The translations under genes and the position numbers were made by a program. From Plantibacter sp. VKM Ac-2880 (lineage in GTDB: Bacteria; Actinomycetota; Actinomycetes; Actinomycetales; Microbacteriaceae), in contig NZ_JADKSJ010000001.1 of the NCBI RefSeq assembly GCF_015351235.1, positions 558,001 to 622,000 of the forward strand: a stretch of 64,000 nucleotides of DNA, in the 5' to 3' direction. How positions within the stretch are numbered: the first letter of the stretch is position 1; each line of letters starts with the position of its first letter. The notes below the pieces were generated by a model that did no database searches, was not told the DNA's origin, and saw nothing but the letters and a program-made list of their open reading frames with translations. This document shows, one piece after another, positions 33,827 through 42,828 of this stretch.

Positions 33827-35161
33827 ATGGCACCATCCCGAACCCCCGCTCGGCCCCGATCCTGGGTCCGCCTCGCCGCCACGACGGCGGTGATCGCCAT
33901 CACCGCGACGAGTCTCGCCGCGTGCAGCGCCGACGGCGGCGACGCCGGCAAGACCTTCACGATCCTGCAGTACGAGGACCCGACCACCGCTCAGGGCAAA
34001 GGCTGGGCGCGAGCCGTGGAGCTGTTCCAGGAGCGGCACCCCGACGTGAAGGTCGACTTCCAGACGACCAGCTTCGACGCGGTCCGCAAGAACGCCAAGC
34101 TCGTCCTCGGCGGCAACTCCGTTCCCGACGTCGTCGAGTTCAACAAGGGCAACGCGGACGGCGGCCAACTCGCGAGCCAAGGGCTGCTGCAGCCGTTGAC
34201 CGAACAGGTCGAGCAGTACGGCTGGGACGACAAGATCACCGGAGGCATGCAGTCCTTCGCCAAGTACGACGAGTCCGGCAAGGCCGGGTCGGGCGACTGG
34301 TACGGCATCCCCAACATCGGCGAGTACGTCACGCTCTACTACAACAAGGACCTGTTCGCGCAGGCCGGCATCACGGCGGAGCCGACGACGATGGACGAGT
34401 TCGTCGCAGACATGGCGAAGCTGCAGGCCGCCGGGATCACCCCGGTGTCATCCTCGGCCTCGACGAACCAGGGGTTCAACCAGATGTGGGTCTGGTACTC
34501 GCTCGTCTCGGCGTACGCCGACCGTCAGCAGATCGACGACTTCATGTTCCTGCAGGGTGACGTCGACTTCTCGACGGGGCCCTGGAAGCAGGGTGTCGAC
34601 CAATTCGAGGACTGGATCCAGCAGGGGTACCTCGGTGAGGACCTCGCCGGCCTGACCTACGAACAGGCCATCGTCAACTTCCTGAGCGGCTCCACCGGCA
34701 TGCTCATCTGGAACAACGGGGCGTTCTCCCGCGTGAAGGACCAGTCGTCGTTCGACTGGGGGTACTTCACGCTGCCGGGCGCCGACATGTCGATGGGATC
34801 GTCGGGTCACCTGTGGGGTGTGCCGGCGAAGGCGGCGAACAAGGAGCTCGCCTACGACTGGATCGACATCACCCTGAGTCCCGAGGTCCAGAACCTCATC
34901 GGTGAGAACGGTGGCCTGCCGCTGGCGGGAGATTCCTCCACCATCACGGATCCGGTCACCCGCGCCTACACGGAGCGATTCGACCAGCTCGTCGCCGACG
35001 ACGCCCTGACCTTCTACCCCGACTACCCGGTGCCGGGCTTCCTGGACTTCATCCAGACGAACATGGCCGCGATGTCGAACGGCAACGAGACCGCCGCCGA
35101 GTACACGAAGAAGCTCCAGGAGTTCTACGACGACGGCAAGCGCGCCGTCGACGAGGGCTGA
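33827..35161 (+). CDS. Carbohydrate ABC transporter, binding lipoprotein
   Basis: 444 residues, lipobox LAAC at about 29-32, then a family-1 extracellular solute-binding fold: FTILQYEDPTTAQGKGWARA, the hinge-region YGIPNIGEYVTLYYNKDLF and the C-terminal LSPEVQNLIGENGGLP. It captures an oligosaccharide at the cell surface. AAAGGAG precedes the ATG. Two permease genes and a GH172 glycosidase follow, suggesting furanosidic oligosaccharides (D-arabinose- or fructose-containing) as ligand; that is inference from the glycosidase family. Confidence 0.9.
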   Translation: MAPSRTPARPRSWVRLAATTAVIAITATSLAACSADGGDAGKTFTILQYEDPTTAQGKGWARAVELFQERHPDVKVDFQTTSFDAVRKNAKLVLGGNSVPDVVEFNKGNADGGQLASQGLLQPLTEQVEQYGWDDKITGGMQSFAKYDESGKAGSGDWYGIPNIGEYVTLYYNKDLFAQAGITAEPTTMDEFVADMAKLQAAGITPVSSSASTNQGFNQMWVWYSLVSAYADRQQIDDFMFLQGDVDFSTGPWKQGVDQFEDWIQQGYLGEDLAGLTYEQAIVNFLSGSTGMLIWNNGAFSRVKDQSSFDWGYFTLPGADMSMGSSGHLWGVPAKAANKELAYDWIDITLSPEVQNLIGENGGLPLAGDSSTITDPVTRAYTERFDQLVADDALTFYPDYPVPGFLDFIQTNMAAMSNGNETAAEYTKKLQEFYDDGKRAVDEG

Positions 35162-35177
35162 CCGAGGATCGGACGCC

Positions 35178-35210
35178 GGGCCGGGGTCGCACCCGTCGCG
35201 ACCTCGGCCC
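35178..35210 (+). promoter_or_regulatory. 13-bp-stem hairpin between binding-protein and permease genes
   Basis: GGGCCGGGGTCGC (35178-35190) pairs with GCGACCTCGGCCC (35198-35210) with one G-U pair and a 7-nt loop, 17 nt after the stop. Its location suits a partial terminator or 3' mRNA stabiliser that keeps the binding protein in excess of the permeases. Confidence 0.65.
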
Positions 35211-35263
35211 AGCGAGCCCCACTCCCACGACATCCGCTGCTTGGACCCCAGGAGATCAACCCC

Positions 35264-36229
35264 ATGACCATCACCACCCCAGCGCCGGTCCGCCCACCAG
35301 ACCGGCACCATCCGAACCGCACCAGCAGACGACGCCCGAGTAGCCGGGGTTACTGGTGGTACCTGGCGCCGATGATCGTCGGCACCGTCGCCATCGTCCT
35401 CGTGCCCTTCGCCGTCAACGTCGTCGTCAGTCTCTTCCGGTGGAAGGGCGGGCTCTCGCCCATGCGCTGGAACGGGCTCGGGAACTACGCCGAGCTGCTC
35501 GGCGACGCGCAGTTCTGGCTCGCCTTCAAGAACACCGTCTTCATGATCGTCGGCATCGTCGTCATCCCGACGGTGCTCGGTCTCCTCCTCGCCGCGATGC
35601 TGTTCGACTACATCGGCCGCGAGTTCGGTGCCCGGGCGGCTGCGTTCCTCCGGGCCACCTACTACCTGCCGCAGATCCTGCCCATCGCCGTGGCCGGGTT
35701 CATCTGGAGCTGGGTGCTCGCCACGCAGAACGGGCTGCTGAACAGCGTGATCGAGGCGATCGGCGTCACCGATCCTCCGGACTGGCTCGGGAACGCGGAC
35801 ATCGCCATCTACGCGGTGATGCTCATGCTGATCTGGCTCCAGATCGGGTACCCCGTGGTCATCTTCATGGCCGCACTCCAACGGGTCGACCCGGAACTCT
35901 ACGAGGCGGCCGCGCTCGACGGGGCCGGCTGGTGGCGGCGGTTCTCCGCCATCACGATCCCGCAGATCCGGCCGGAACTCTTCGTGGTCGTGATCACCGC
36001 GACCGTCGGCGCCCTCAAGGTGTTCGCCCCGGTGCTGATCCTCACGGGTGGTGGCCCGGAGGGGTCGACGATCGTGCCCTCCTACTACTCGTACCGCAAC
36101 TTCTTCGAGCTCTCGAAGGTCGGCTACGGCTCGGCCATCGCGACGGCCATGTCGATCGTGATCTTCGTGGTCGCGGGCGTCATGCTCTGGTTGCAGCGTC
36201 GGGATGCCTCGGACGGAGCCCGCTCATGA
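35264..36229 (+). CDS. Sugar ABC permease, MalF/UgpA type
   Basis: 321 residues with six membrane helices after a Pro/Arg-rich N-terminal tail of about 30 residues. The coupling loop EAAALDGAGWWRRFSAITIP (EAA motif) contacts the ATPase. It pairs with the permease at 36226 (ATGA overlap). No ATPase gene is present in the locus. Confidence 0.92.
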   Translation: MTITTPAPVRPPDRHHPNRTSRRRPSSRGYWWYLAPMIVGTVAIVLVPFAVNVVVSLFRWKGGLSPMRWNGLGNYAELLGDAQFWLAFKNTVFMIVGIVVIPTVLGLLLAAMLFDYIGREFGARAAAFLRATYYLPQILPIAVAGFIWSWVLATQNGLLNSVIEAIGVTDPPDWLGNADIAIYAVMLMLIWLQIGYPVVIFMAALQRVDPELYEAAALDGAGWWRRFSAITIPQIRPELFVVVITATVGALKVFAPVLILTGGGPEGSTIVPSYYSYRNFFELSKVGYGSAIATAMSIVIFVVAGVMLWLQRRDASDGARS

Positions 36230-37083
36230 CCGCGCCGACGTCGACCGTGCAGCGTGTGCGACGGCCGAGGCCGCTCCGATGGGTGATCCTCGCGCTCGCG
36301 ATCGTCGTCGCAGCGGTGATGCTCGCGCCGCTCCTCCTCCTCGTGCTCAACGCGTTCAAGACCGGAGCCGACTATTCGGCTCACGGCCCGCTCGCCTGGC
36401 CGACGGCCTTCACCCTCGATTCGTTCACCTCCTACCTGCAGCGTGTCGACTACCCGCGGGCGCTCGTGAACTCCATCGTGATCTCCGGTTCCGTCGCGGT
36501 GCTCGCCGCGGGGATCTCCCTGCTGAGCGCCTACGCGATCGGGATCGGCAAGGTCAGGGGCAGCACGGCGCTGTTGGCTGTCTTCCTGCTCGCGACCATG
36601 CTGCCGCAGGAAGCACTCATCTACCCGCTCTTCTACGGAGCGCAGGCGACCGGGACGTTCAACACCGTGTGGAGCGTCATCATCGTGTTCACCGTCCTGC
36701 AGGCGGCCTTCGGCACCTACCTGCTCGCGAGTGTGATCTCCACCCTGCCGCCGGGGCTCCTGGAAGCGGCCGCGCTGGACGGTGCCGGTCGGTGGCGGAT
36801 CCTCTGGTCGGTCGTGTTCCCGCTCATGCGGCCGACGCTCTCCGTCCTGATGGTCTTCTTCTTCGTCTGGACCTGGAACGAGTTCTACATCCCGCTGATC
36901 CTCCTCTCGGACCAGTCCGTGCAGACCGTCCCGATCGCGCTCGCGACCCTGCAGGGGCAGAACTCCATCGACATCACGGCGCTGAACGCCGGGTCGCTCC
37001 TGTCGCTGCTGCCCACCCTCGTCTTCTTCATCATCTTCCAACGCACCCTGAGCCGCGGTGTCACCGTCGGCTCGATCAAGTGA
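36226..37083 (+). CDS. Sugar ABC permease, MalG/UgpE type
   Basis: 285 residues with six helices; the EAA coupling loop is EAAALDGAGRWRILWSVVFP. The C-terminus FFIIFQRTLSRGVTVGSIK is typical of the MalG/UgpE subfamily. It overlaps the first permease by 4 bp and is followed 24 bp later by the GH172 gene with its own AGGAG site. Confidence 0.92.
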   Translation: MTAPTSTVQRVRRPRPLRWVILALAIVVAAVMLAPLLLLVLNAFKTGADYSAHGPLAWPTAFTLDSFTSYLQRVDYPRALVNSIVISGSVAVLAAGISLLSAYAIGIGKVRGSTALLAVFLLATMLPQEALIYPLFYGAQATGTFNTVWSVIIVFTVLQAAFGTYLLASVISTLPPGLLEAAALDGAGRWRILWSVVFPLMRPTLSVLMVFFFVWTWNEFYIPLILLSDQSVQTVPIALATLQGQNSIDITALNAGSLLSLLPTLVFFIIFQRTLSRGVTVGSIK

Positions 37084-37106
37084 CCGACCCCAACCCGAGG
37101 AGAACC

Positions 37107-38204
37107 ATGCTTCCCACCATCACCGAACTGCAGGCGCCGACAGGTGTCCGGTCCCGGTCCATCAACGCTGAGAATCCGACGGGGGCGCCGGGCCTCGGCG
37201 CCGCGACCGCATCGGATCTCGGACCCGGACGCAAGGGGAGCGCCTGGCGCCCCGTACCGGCCGGCGGTCGGCTGGAGCTGGCGGACATCGCCGGCCCCGG
37301 CATGATCCGTCACATCTGGATCACCGTCCCCGACCGCACCGAGGGCGGCCCGTTCGTCCTCCGCGACCTCGTGTTGCGGATGTACTGGGACGACGAGACC
37401 GAACCGTCGGTCGAAGCGCCGCTCGGCGACTTCTTCTGCAACGGGTTCGCTGCGCGGGCGCTCGTCACCTCGGAGCCGATCGTCGTCGCACCGACGGGCG
37501 GGATGAACAGCTACATCCCCATGCCGTTCCGGCGCAGGGCGCGCATCGTGATCGACAGCGACCACGCGGTCGACATCGAGCACGTCTTCTTCCAGGTGGA
37601 CTACACCGTCGGTGACGAGGTCCCGGAGGACACCCCCTACTTCCACGCGCAGTGGCGACGGTCCAACGCGTCGACCGCGCTCGGCGAGGACCACACGATC
37701 GTGGACGGGATCACCGGACGCGGTCGCTATCTCGGCACGTACATCGGTGTCGCGGCGCTGTCGCGGTTCTGGTGGGGGGAGGGGGAGGTGAAGTTCTTCC
37801 TCGACGGCGACACGGACCTCCCGACCCTGTGCAGCACCGGCCTCGAGGACTACGCGGGCGGCGCGTGGGCGTTCCAGGACGCCCTCCGCCGTGACCCTGA
37901 GCCCCGCCCGATCCCGTTCAGCGCTCCGTACTGCGGCTACCCGTTCTTCAGTACGACCGATGTCACGGGCGCCTCGGAATTCATCCACGCGACGGCACCG
38001 ATGCGCGCCGTCTACCGCTGGCACCTGCCCGACCCGATCTTCTTCGAGCGCGAGCTCAAGGTCACGGTGCAGCAGATCGGCACGTGGGACCACGGGCTGT
38101 TCGAACGCTCCGACGACATCTGTTCGGTCGCCTACTGGTATCAGAGCGAACCGCACACCCCGTTCCCGACCCTGCCGGATGTGGCTGGTCGCGTCCCGCG
38201 GTGA
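37107..38204 (+). CDS. GH172-family glycosidase (DUF2961)
   Basis: 365 residues without a signal peptide, so cytoplasmic. Family blocks: SRSINAENPTGAPG near the N-terminus, GPGMIRHIWIT, DFFCNGFA, and the central STGLEDYAGGAWAF that corresponds to the family's G(T)EDYF...W core, followed by YRWHLPDPI. Characterised GH172 enzymes act on alpha-D-fructofuranosides (difructose dianhydride I) or on alpha-D-arabinofuranosides. Being co-transcribed with a sugar importer and lacking a signal, it probably cleaves imported oligosaccharides. The usual EDYF is EDYA here, so specificity may differ. Confidence 0.85.
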   Translation: MLPTITELQAPTGVRSRSINAENPTGAPGLGAATASDLGPGRKGSAWRPVPAGGRLELADIAGPGMIRHIWITVPDRTEGGPFVLRDLVLRMYWDDETEPSVEAPLGDFFCNGFAARALVTSEPIVVAPTGGMNSYIPMPFRRRARIVIDSDHAVDIEHVFFQVDYTVGDEVPEDTPYFHAQWRRSNASTALGEDHTIVDGITGRGRYLGTYIGVAALSRFWWGEGEVKFFLDGDTDLPTLCSTGLEDYAGGAWAFQDALRRDPEPRPIPFSAPYCGYPFFSTTDVTGASEFIHATAPMRAVYRWHLPDPIFFERELKVTVQQIGTWDHGLFERSDDICSVAYWYQSEPHTPFPTLPDVAGRVPR

Positions 38205-38221
38205 GGGCGCCGTCGGGCCAC

Positions 38222-39145
38222 CTATCGTGCGGCCGCCAGACCCCCGAGGTCGGGCCGCCCACCCAGGTGGCCGATGGTGCGCGCCGCCGCCCGTGAACCG
38301 AGGTCGGCGGCGGCCGCCGGGCCCAGGCCGTCGCGCAGCCCGGTGACGAGGGCGGCGACGAACGCGTCGCCGGCACCGGTGCGGTCGACGACCGGGACGT
38401 CCCGGAGGGGGATGAATTCGGCGCCCGACGGCCACACGACCATCTCGCCCTGGCCGGCGACCGTGAGGACGACGAGGTCGGGCCCGGCGGAGAGCAGTTC
38501 CTCCGCTGCGGCCCGGGCGGCGTCGACGGTGTGCAGCGTGCGGCCGGTCAGCAGTTCCGCCTCCGGTGCGTCGGCACGCACGACGTTCGCGAGGTGCAGG
38601 AGCGCTCGGATGTGCTGGGTGGCGGCCCCGTCCAGCACGATCCGGAGCGACCGCGCACGGGCGAGTTCTGCGGCGGCCAGCGTCACCGCCGGTGGCTGCT
38701 GCAGTTGGATGCACATCGTGTCCGCCTGGTCGAGGAGGCCGGAGGCGGCGGCGCGCTCGAGGTCCGCCGCCGTGACGAGGGACGACTCCGGAACGTGTTC
38801 GTAGAGCCGGCGGGTGCCTCCGCCGTCCACGATGTCGACGAGCAGGGCCGATCGCCCACGCCGGACGACGCCGGTGGCGGTGACGCCGTCCGCCTCGAGC
38901 TGACGGATCAGCTCTCCGCCGTCGTCCTCGCCGGCGACCGCGACAAGGCCTGCGCGGACCCCGAGCTGCTGCAGACCGATCGCCTGGTTGGCACCTTTCC
39001 CGCCGAGCACCTCCACGCGCTCGAGCACGTCGGCGCTGCCGTCCGCTTCCGGGTGTCGATCGACCCGCAGGACGACGTCCCGCCCGAGCTGTCCGACGAC
39101 GACGACCTCCACCGGTGACGCCCCACCCTGCGCTGATTCCTTCAT
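38222..39145 (-). CDS. PfkB-family sugar kinase (ribokinase-like)
   Basis: 307 residues. Signature 1 GGKGANQAIGLQQLG lies near 48-62 and signature 2 DRTGAGDAFVAALVTG contains the catalytic aspartate. GGKGANQA resembles ribokinases, though fructokinases and others share it. It lies 67 bp downstream of the zinc dehydrogenase on the same strand, so dehydrogenase then kinase would turn a polyol into a ketose phosphate. It converges on the GH172 gene and might also serve that sugar. GTG near 39112 is an alternative start. Confidence 0.85.
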   Translation of the reverse strand: MKESAQGGASPVEVVVVGQLGRDVVLRVDRHPEADGSADVLERVEVLGGKGANQAIGLQQLGVRAGLVAVAGEDDGGELIRQLEADGVTATGVVRRGRSALLVDIVDGGGTRRLYEHVPESSLVTAADLERAAASGLLDQADTMCIQLQQPPAVTLAAAELARARSLRIVLDGAATQHIRALLHLANVVRADAPEAELLTGRTLHTVDAARAAAEELLSAGPDLVVLTVAGQGEMVVWPSGAEFIPLRDVPVVDRTGAGDAFVAALVTGLRDGLGPAAAADLGSRAAARTIGHLGGRPDLGGLAAAR

Positions 39146-39212
39146 GGGCCACCACGGTACTCCCCGAGGTGGCGGACGTGCGCGGCGCCGGAGGCTTGCG
39201 CCCCGTCGATCG

Positions 39213-40241
39213 TCACGGCTCGCGAGTCACCACCACTTTCACGTTCGCGCCGTCGATCGCGGCGGCGAACGCCTCGGCGACGTCCGCCAGCGGATACCGC
39301 GCGGTGATGAAGTCCGCGGCTCGCACCTCGCCGGCGGCGATGATCCGAGCTGCGGTCTCGAAGTCCTCGGCCAGGTAGGTGGCACTGCCCTGGACGCGCA
39401 CCTGACGATCCTGGATCTCGGGGAGCGGCACGGTCACCGGCCGCGCGGGGACGCCGACGATGACGACGGTCCCAGCCTTCATGGCGAGCGCGACCGCCTG
39501 GTCGACCGTCGATTGGACGGAGACGCAGTCAAAGACCACATCAGCGCTCTCGCCCAGCTCGGCGCGGATCGCCTCGACCGCGTCCGTCCTCGTGCCGTCG
39601 ACGACGGCATCGGCACCGAGCCGCAGCGCCCGCTCCCGTTTGTCAGCACGGACGTCGGTCATGACGATCCGTGCGGCGCCCGCGTGACGAGCCGCCGCGA
39701 GCGTCAGCAGGCCGATGGTGCCGGCGCCGATGATCACCACGGCCCTCCCCGAGACGTCACCCGCCAGTCGGACCGCGTGGACCGGGGTTGCGAGCGGCTC
39801 GATGAGCGCCGCGTCCCAGTCCGACATACCGGCCGGGATGACGTGGAGCCGATCGGCCCGGATCGTGAAGAAGTCGGCCATCCCGCCCTGCGGGTGGCCG
39901 CAGCCGAAGAAGTCGAGACGCTCGCAGAGGTTGCCGCGCTCGGTGCGGCACATCTTGCACGCACCGCACGGCAGCGTCGGTTCGACCGTCACATGGTCGC
40001 CCTCAGCGACGCCCTCGACGCCCTCCCCGACCTCGCGGACGACCCCGACCACCTCGTGCCCGGGGAAGTACGGGAACGAGATGAACGGGTGATGGCCGGC
40101 GGCCGCGTGGGTGTCGGACCCGCACACGCCGCTGACCATCGTCTCGACGAGCACCTCGCCTGCCGAGGGTTCCGGGCGCTCGACCTCGATCAACGTGATC
40201 TCGTCTGCGCGCACGATCGTGCGTTGCATCATCTGGGGCAT
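39213..40241 (-). CDS. Zinc-dependent medium-chain polyol/alcohol dehydrogenase
   Basis: 342 residues. Catalytic zinc ligands C40, H62 and E63 (GHE) and a full structural zinc site C92/C95/C98/C106. The Rossmann NAD(P) motif GAGTIGLL lies near residue 171. This is the sorbitol/threonine dehydrogenase class. GGAGGCGACC precedes ATG 40241. The leader contains the two LacI operators at 40338 and 40381, shared with the divergent importer, so it probably oxidises the imported polyol. Confidence 0.88.
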   Translation of the reverse strand: MPQMMQRTIVRADEITLIEVERPEPSAGEVLVETMVSGVCGSDTHAAAGHHPFISFPYFPGHEVVGVVREVGEGVEGVAEGDHVTVEPTLPCGACKMCRTERGNLCERLDFFGCGHPQGGMADFFTIRADRLHVIPAGMSDWDAALIEPLATPVHAVRLAGDVSGRAVVIIGAGTIGLLTLAAARHAGAARIVMTDVRADKRERALRLGADAVVDGTRTDAVEAIRAELGESADVVFDCVSVQSTVDQAVALAMKAGTVVIVGVPARPVTVPLPEIQDRQVRVQGSATYLAEDFETAARIIAAGEVRAADFITARYPLADVAEAFAAAIDGANVKVVVTREP

Positions 40242-40337
40242 GGTCGCCTCCGGTCCGGGGTGTGCGTGATTCCGCGGGACGGTCCGCGTCGGGTGTTCGG
40301 TTCGACGGGACCGCCCGCGGCGAATGCGCTCACCGTA

Positions 40338-40351
40338 TGACATCGATGACA
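40338..40351. promoter_or_regulatory. LacI operator O1 in the divergent polyol promoter
   Basis: TGACATCGATGACA, one mismatch from the palindrome TGACATCGATGTCA. On the minus strand it falls between a possible TTGTGT -35 and a TACGGT -10 for the dehydrogenase/kinase genes. Confidence 0.75.
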
Positions 40352-40380
40352 GTCACACAAGAGGCCGCGGAAAAACGCCA

Positions 40381-40410
40381 TTGACATCGATGTCAACGCC
40401 GAGCTACGTT
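40381..40410 (+). promoter_or_regulatory. Promoter with LacI operator O2 over the -35 box
   Basis: The perfect 16-bp palindrome TTGACATCGATGTCAA (40381-40396) contains the -35 hexamer TTGACA. An 18-nt spacer leads to TACGTT (40405-40410) as -10. A repressor bound here would block RNA polymerase directly. The importer gene starts 49 bp downstream. Confidence 0.8.
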
Positions 40411-40458
40411 GACCTCGGTGGTGTAGAGGCCGCCGAAAAACAGAGAGGTTTTTCACCA

Positions 40459-41814
40459 ATGACGCACACAGCGAAACACATCAGGCGGGTGGTGGCGGGC
40501 GCTGCAGCAATCGGGGTGGCGGTCGCGCTCGCAGGCTGCTCCGGAGCCGGAGGCGGTGGAGGAGCCGCCGGCGGCAAGGTCACGCTCAACCTGGCGACCG
40601 TCAGCAATCCCCAGATGAAGGACATGGAGCAGCTGAAGGACAAGTTCGAAGCCGAGCACCCCGACATCACCGTCAACTTCATCCAGATGGAGGAGAACGA
40701 CCTCCGCGACGCGGTCACGAAGGACGTCGCGACCCAGGGCGGCCAATACGATGTCGTCACGATCGGTGCCTACGAGGTGCCGCTCTGGGCTGAGAACGGC
40801 TGGCTCACCTCCCTGTCGGAATACACCGACGACGCCTACGACGTCGACGACCTGTTCGAGCCGGTCCGCACCTCCGTCTCGGTCGACGACAAGCTGTACG
40901 CCGCCCCGTTCTACGGGGAGAGCTCCTTCATGATGTACAACAAGGACATCTTCGCGGCCGCCGGCCTCACCATGCCGGACAACCCCACCTGGGACCAGAT
41001 CGCCGAGCTGGCACGCCAGCTGAAGACGCCTGAGCAGGCGGGCATCTGCCTCCGGGGCAAGCCCGGCTGGGGCGAGGGCATCGCCTCGCTCAACACCGTG
41101 GTGCACACCTTCGGCGGCGCGTGGTTCGACGAGGACTGGAACGCGCAGATCGACCAGCCCGGGTTCACCGAAGCGCTGACGTTCTTCTCCAGCCTCGTGC
41201 AGGACGCCGGTGAGGCGGACCCCGTCTCCTACGGCTTCACGGAGTGCCTGAACCTGTTCACGCAGGGCAAGGCGGCCATGTGGTACGACGCGACGTCGGC
41301 CGCCGGCACCGTCGAAGACCCGGAGGCCAGCAGTGTCGCAGGCAAGGTCGGATACGTCCCCGCTCCGGTGAAGGAGACCGAGGCGTCCGGTTGGCTGTGG
41401 TCGTGGAACCTCGCCGTGCCCGCCACCTCGGAGAAGAAGGACGCCGCGTGGGAGTTCATCGACTGGGCGACGAACAAGGACTACGCCAAGCTCGTCGGAA
41501 CCGAGATGGGTTGGAGTCGCGTACCACCGGGAACCCGGGTCTCGACCTACGACCTGCCGGAGTACCAGGAGGCTGCGGCGGCGTTCGCCGACATCACCCG
41601 TGAGTCGATGCTCGCCGTCGATCCCGCGCAACCAGGTGTCGCGCCACAGCCCTACGTCGGTATCCAGTACATCGGCATCCCGGAGTGGCAAGATCTCGGC
41701 AACCAGGCGTCGCAGTCCTTCGCCGACGTCTACGCCGGCCGGGCGAGCGTCGCCGACGCTCTGGCCGCCGTGCAGAAGCTGGCCCAGGCCGCCGGGGACG
41801 CCCAGAAGAAGTGA
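40459..41814 (+). CDS. Polyol/sugar ABC transporter, binding lipoprotein (SmoE/MtlE-like)
   Basis: 451 residues with lipobox LAGC (C near 28) and a Gly-rich linker. The mature part resembles sorbitol/mannitol-binding proteins: LNLATVSNPQMKDMEQLKDK, TIGAYEVPLWAENGWL, APFYGESSFMMYNKDIF and TNKDYAKLVGTEMGWSRVPP. First gene of a three-gene importer unit behind operator O2. The neighbouring polyol dehydrogenase and xylulose-reductase-like SDR support a polyol ligand. Confidence 0.9.
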   Translation: MTHTAKHIRRVVAGAAAIGVAVALAGCSGAGGGGGAAGGKVTLNLATVSNPQMKDMEQLKDKFEAEHPDITVNFIQMEENDLRDAVTKDVATQGGQYDVVTIGAYEVPLWAENGWLTSLSEYTDDAYDVDDLFEPVRTSVSVDDKLYAAPFYGESSFMMYNKDIFAAAGLTMPDNPTWDQIAELARQLKTPEQAGICLRGKPGWGEGIASLNTVVHTFGGAWFDEDWNAQIDQPGFTEALTFFSSLVQDAGEADPVSYGFTECLNLFTQGKAAMWYDATSAAGTVEDPEASSVAGKVGYVPAPVKETEASGWLWSWNLAVPATSEKKDAAWEFIDWATNKDYAKLVGTEMGWSRVPPGTRVSTYDLPEYQEAAAAFADITRESMLAVDPAQPGVAPQPYVGIQYIGIPEWQDLGNQASQSFADVYAGRASVADALAAVQKLAQAAGDAQKK

Positions 41815-41817
41815 CCC

Positions 41818-41864
41818 AGCCCGGGTGGGTGGGTCGACGCGGCCGTCGGCCCACCCGCCCGGCT
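41818..41864 (+). promoter_or_regulatory. 19-bp-stem hairpin between binding-protein and permease genes
   Basis: AGCCCGGGTGGGTGGGTCGA (41818-41837) pairs with TCGGCCCACCCGCCCGGCT (41846-41864) through G-U pairs and one bulge, starting 4 nt after the stop. It has the same position and probable role as the hairpin at 35178 in the other sugar operon. Confidence 0.65.
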
Positions 41865-41883
41865 CCTCGATCAAGGGACCCCC

Positions 41884-42828
41884 ATGTCGGCATCGACCAC
41901 CGTCACCACCCCGCCCATCGCGAACCCGGACCGCGAGGCCTCCCTCCGCGTCCGAAGTCGCCGAGAGGCCACCATCTCCCGGGCGCTCGTGCTTCCGGCG
42001 CTCATCGTCGCCGTACTCCTCACGCAGATCCCCTTCCTCATCACCATCTACTACTCCTTCCAGCGGTGGAACCTCCTGAAACCAGCGGACGTCGGGTTCG
42101 CCGGGATCGACAACTACGTCACCCTGTTCACCAAGGGCGACTTCTTCAGCTCGCTGTGGGCGACCGTCGTCATCACCGGGAGCTCGGTGGTGCTGTCCGT
42201 CGTGTTCGGGCTCCTCATCGCGCTCCTGCTCGACCGGAAGTTCCACGGTCAGGGATTCGCCAGGACGCTGCTCATCACACCATTCCTCATGATGCCCGCG
42301 GCAGCCGCCCTCATCTGGAAGTGGTCGCTCTTCGACGCCAACAGCGGGATCTTCAACTGGCTGCTGTCCATCGTCGGCATCGACCCGGTGGCGTGGAACA
42401 CCGACTATCCGGCTCTCACGATCATCTGCGTCCTCACCTGGCAGTACACGCCGTTCATGATGCTCATCCTGCTTGCCGGACTGCAGGGGCAGAGTCAGGA
42501 CGTGCTCGAGGCGGCCCAGGTCGACGGCGCCGGACCGCTCCGGATCTTCCGGGCGCTCACGCTTCCCCACCTCCGGCAGTACATCGAGTTGTCGGTGCTT
42601 CTCGGCGCGATCTTCATGCTGCAGGTCTTCGACCCGGTCCACATCATGACGAAGGGGACGGGCGGCTCGAAGACGCTGCCGTACCTGCTCTACGAACGCG
42701 CCTTCATCGGCCTGAACGTCGGGGAAGCGGCGGCGTACGGCGTCGTGACCGTCATCCTGACGATCATCGTCGCGTCGGTCGCGCTCCGCACGTTGTTCAG
42801 GATCTTCTCGCAGCAAGGAATCAAATGA
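41884..42828 (+). CDS. Polyol ABC permease, SmoF/MtlF type
   Basis: 314 residues, six helices after a 35-residue N-terminal tail, with coupling loop EAAQVDGAGPLRIFRALTLP. FLITIYYSFQRWNLLKP after helix 1 is typical of polyol permeases. ATGA overlap with the next permease. Confidence 0.92.
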   Translation: MSASTTVTTPPIANPDREASLRVRSRREATISRALVLPALIVAVLLTQIPFLITIYYSFQRWNLLKPADVGFAGIDNYVTLFTKGDFFSSLWATVVITGSSVVLSVVFGLLIALLLDRKFHGQGFARTLLITPFLMMPAAAALIWKWSLFDANSGIFNWLLSIVGIDPVAWNTDYPALTIICVLTWQYTPFMMLILLAGLQGQSQDVLEAAQVDGAGPLRIFRALTLPHLRQYIELSVLLGAIFMLQVFDPVHIMTKGTGGSKTLPYLLYERAFIGLNVGEAAAYGVVTVILTIIVASVALRTLFRIFSQQGIK

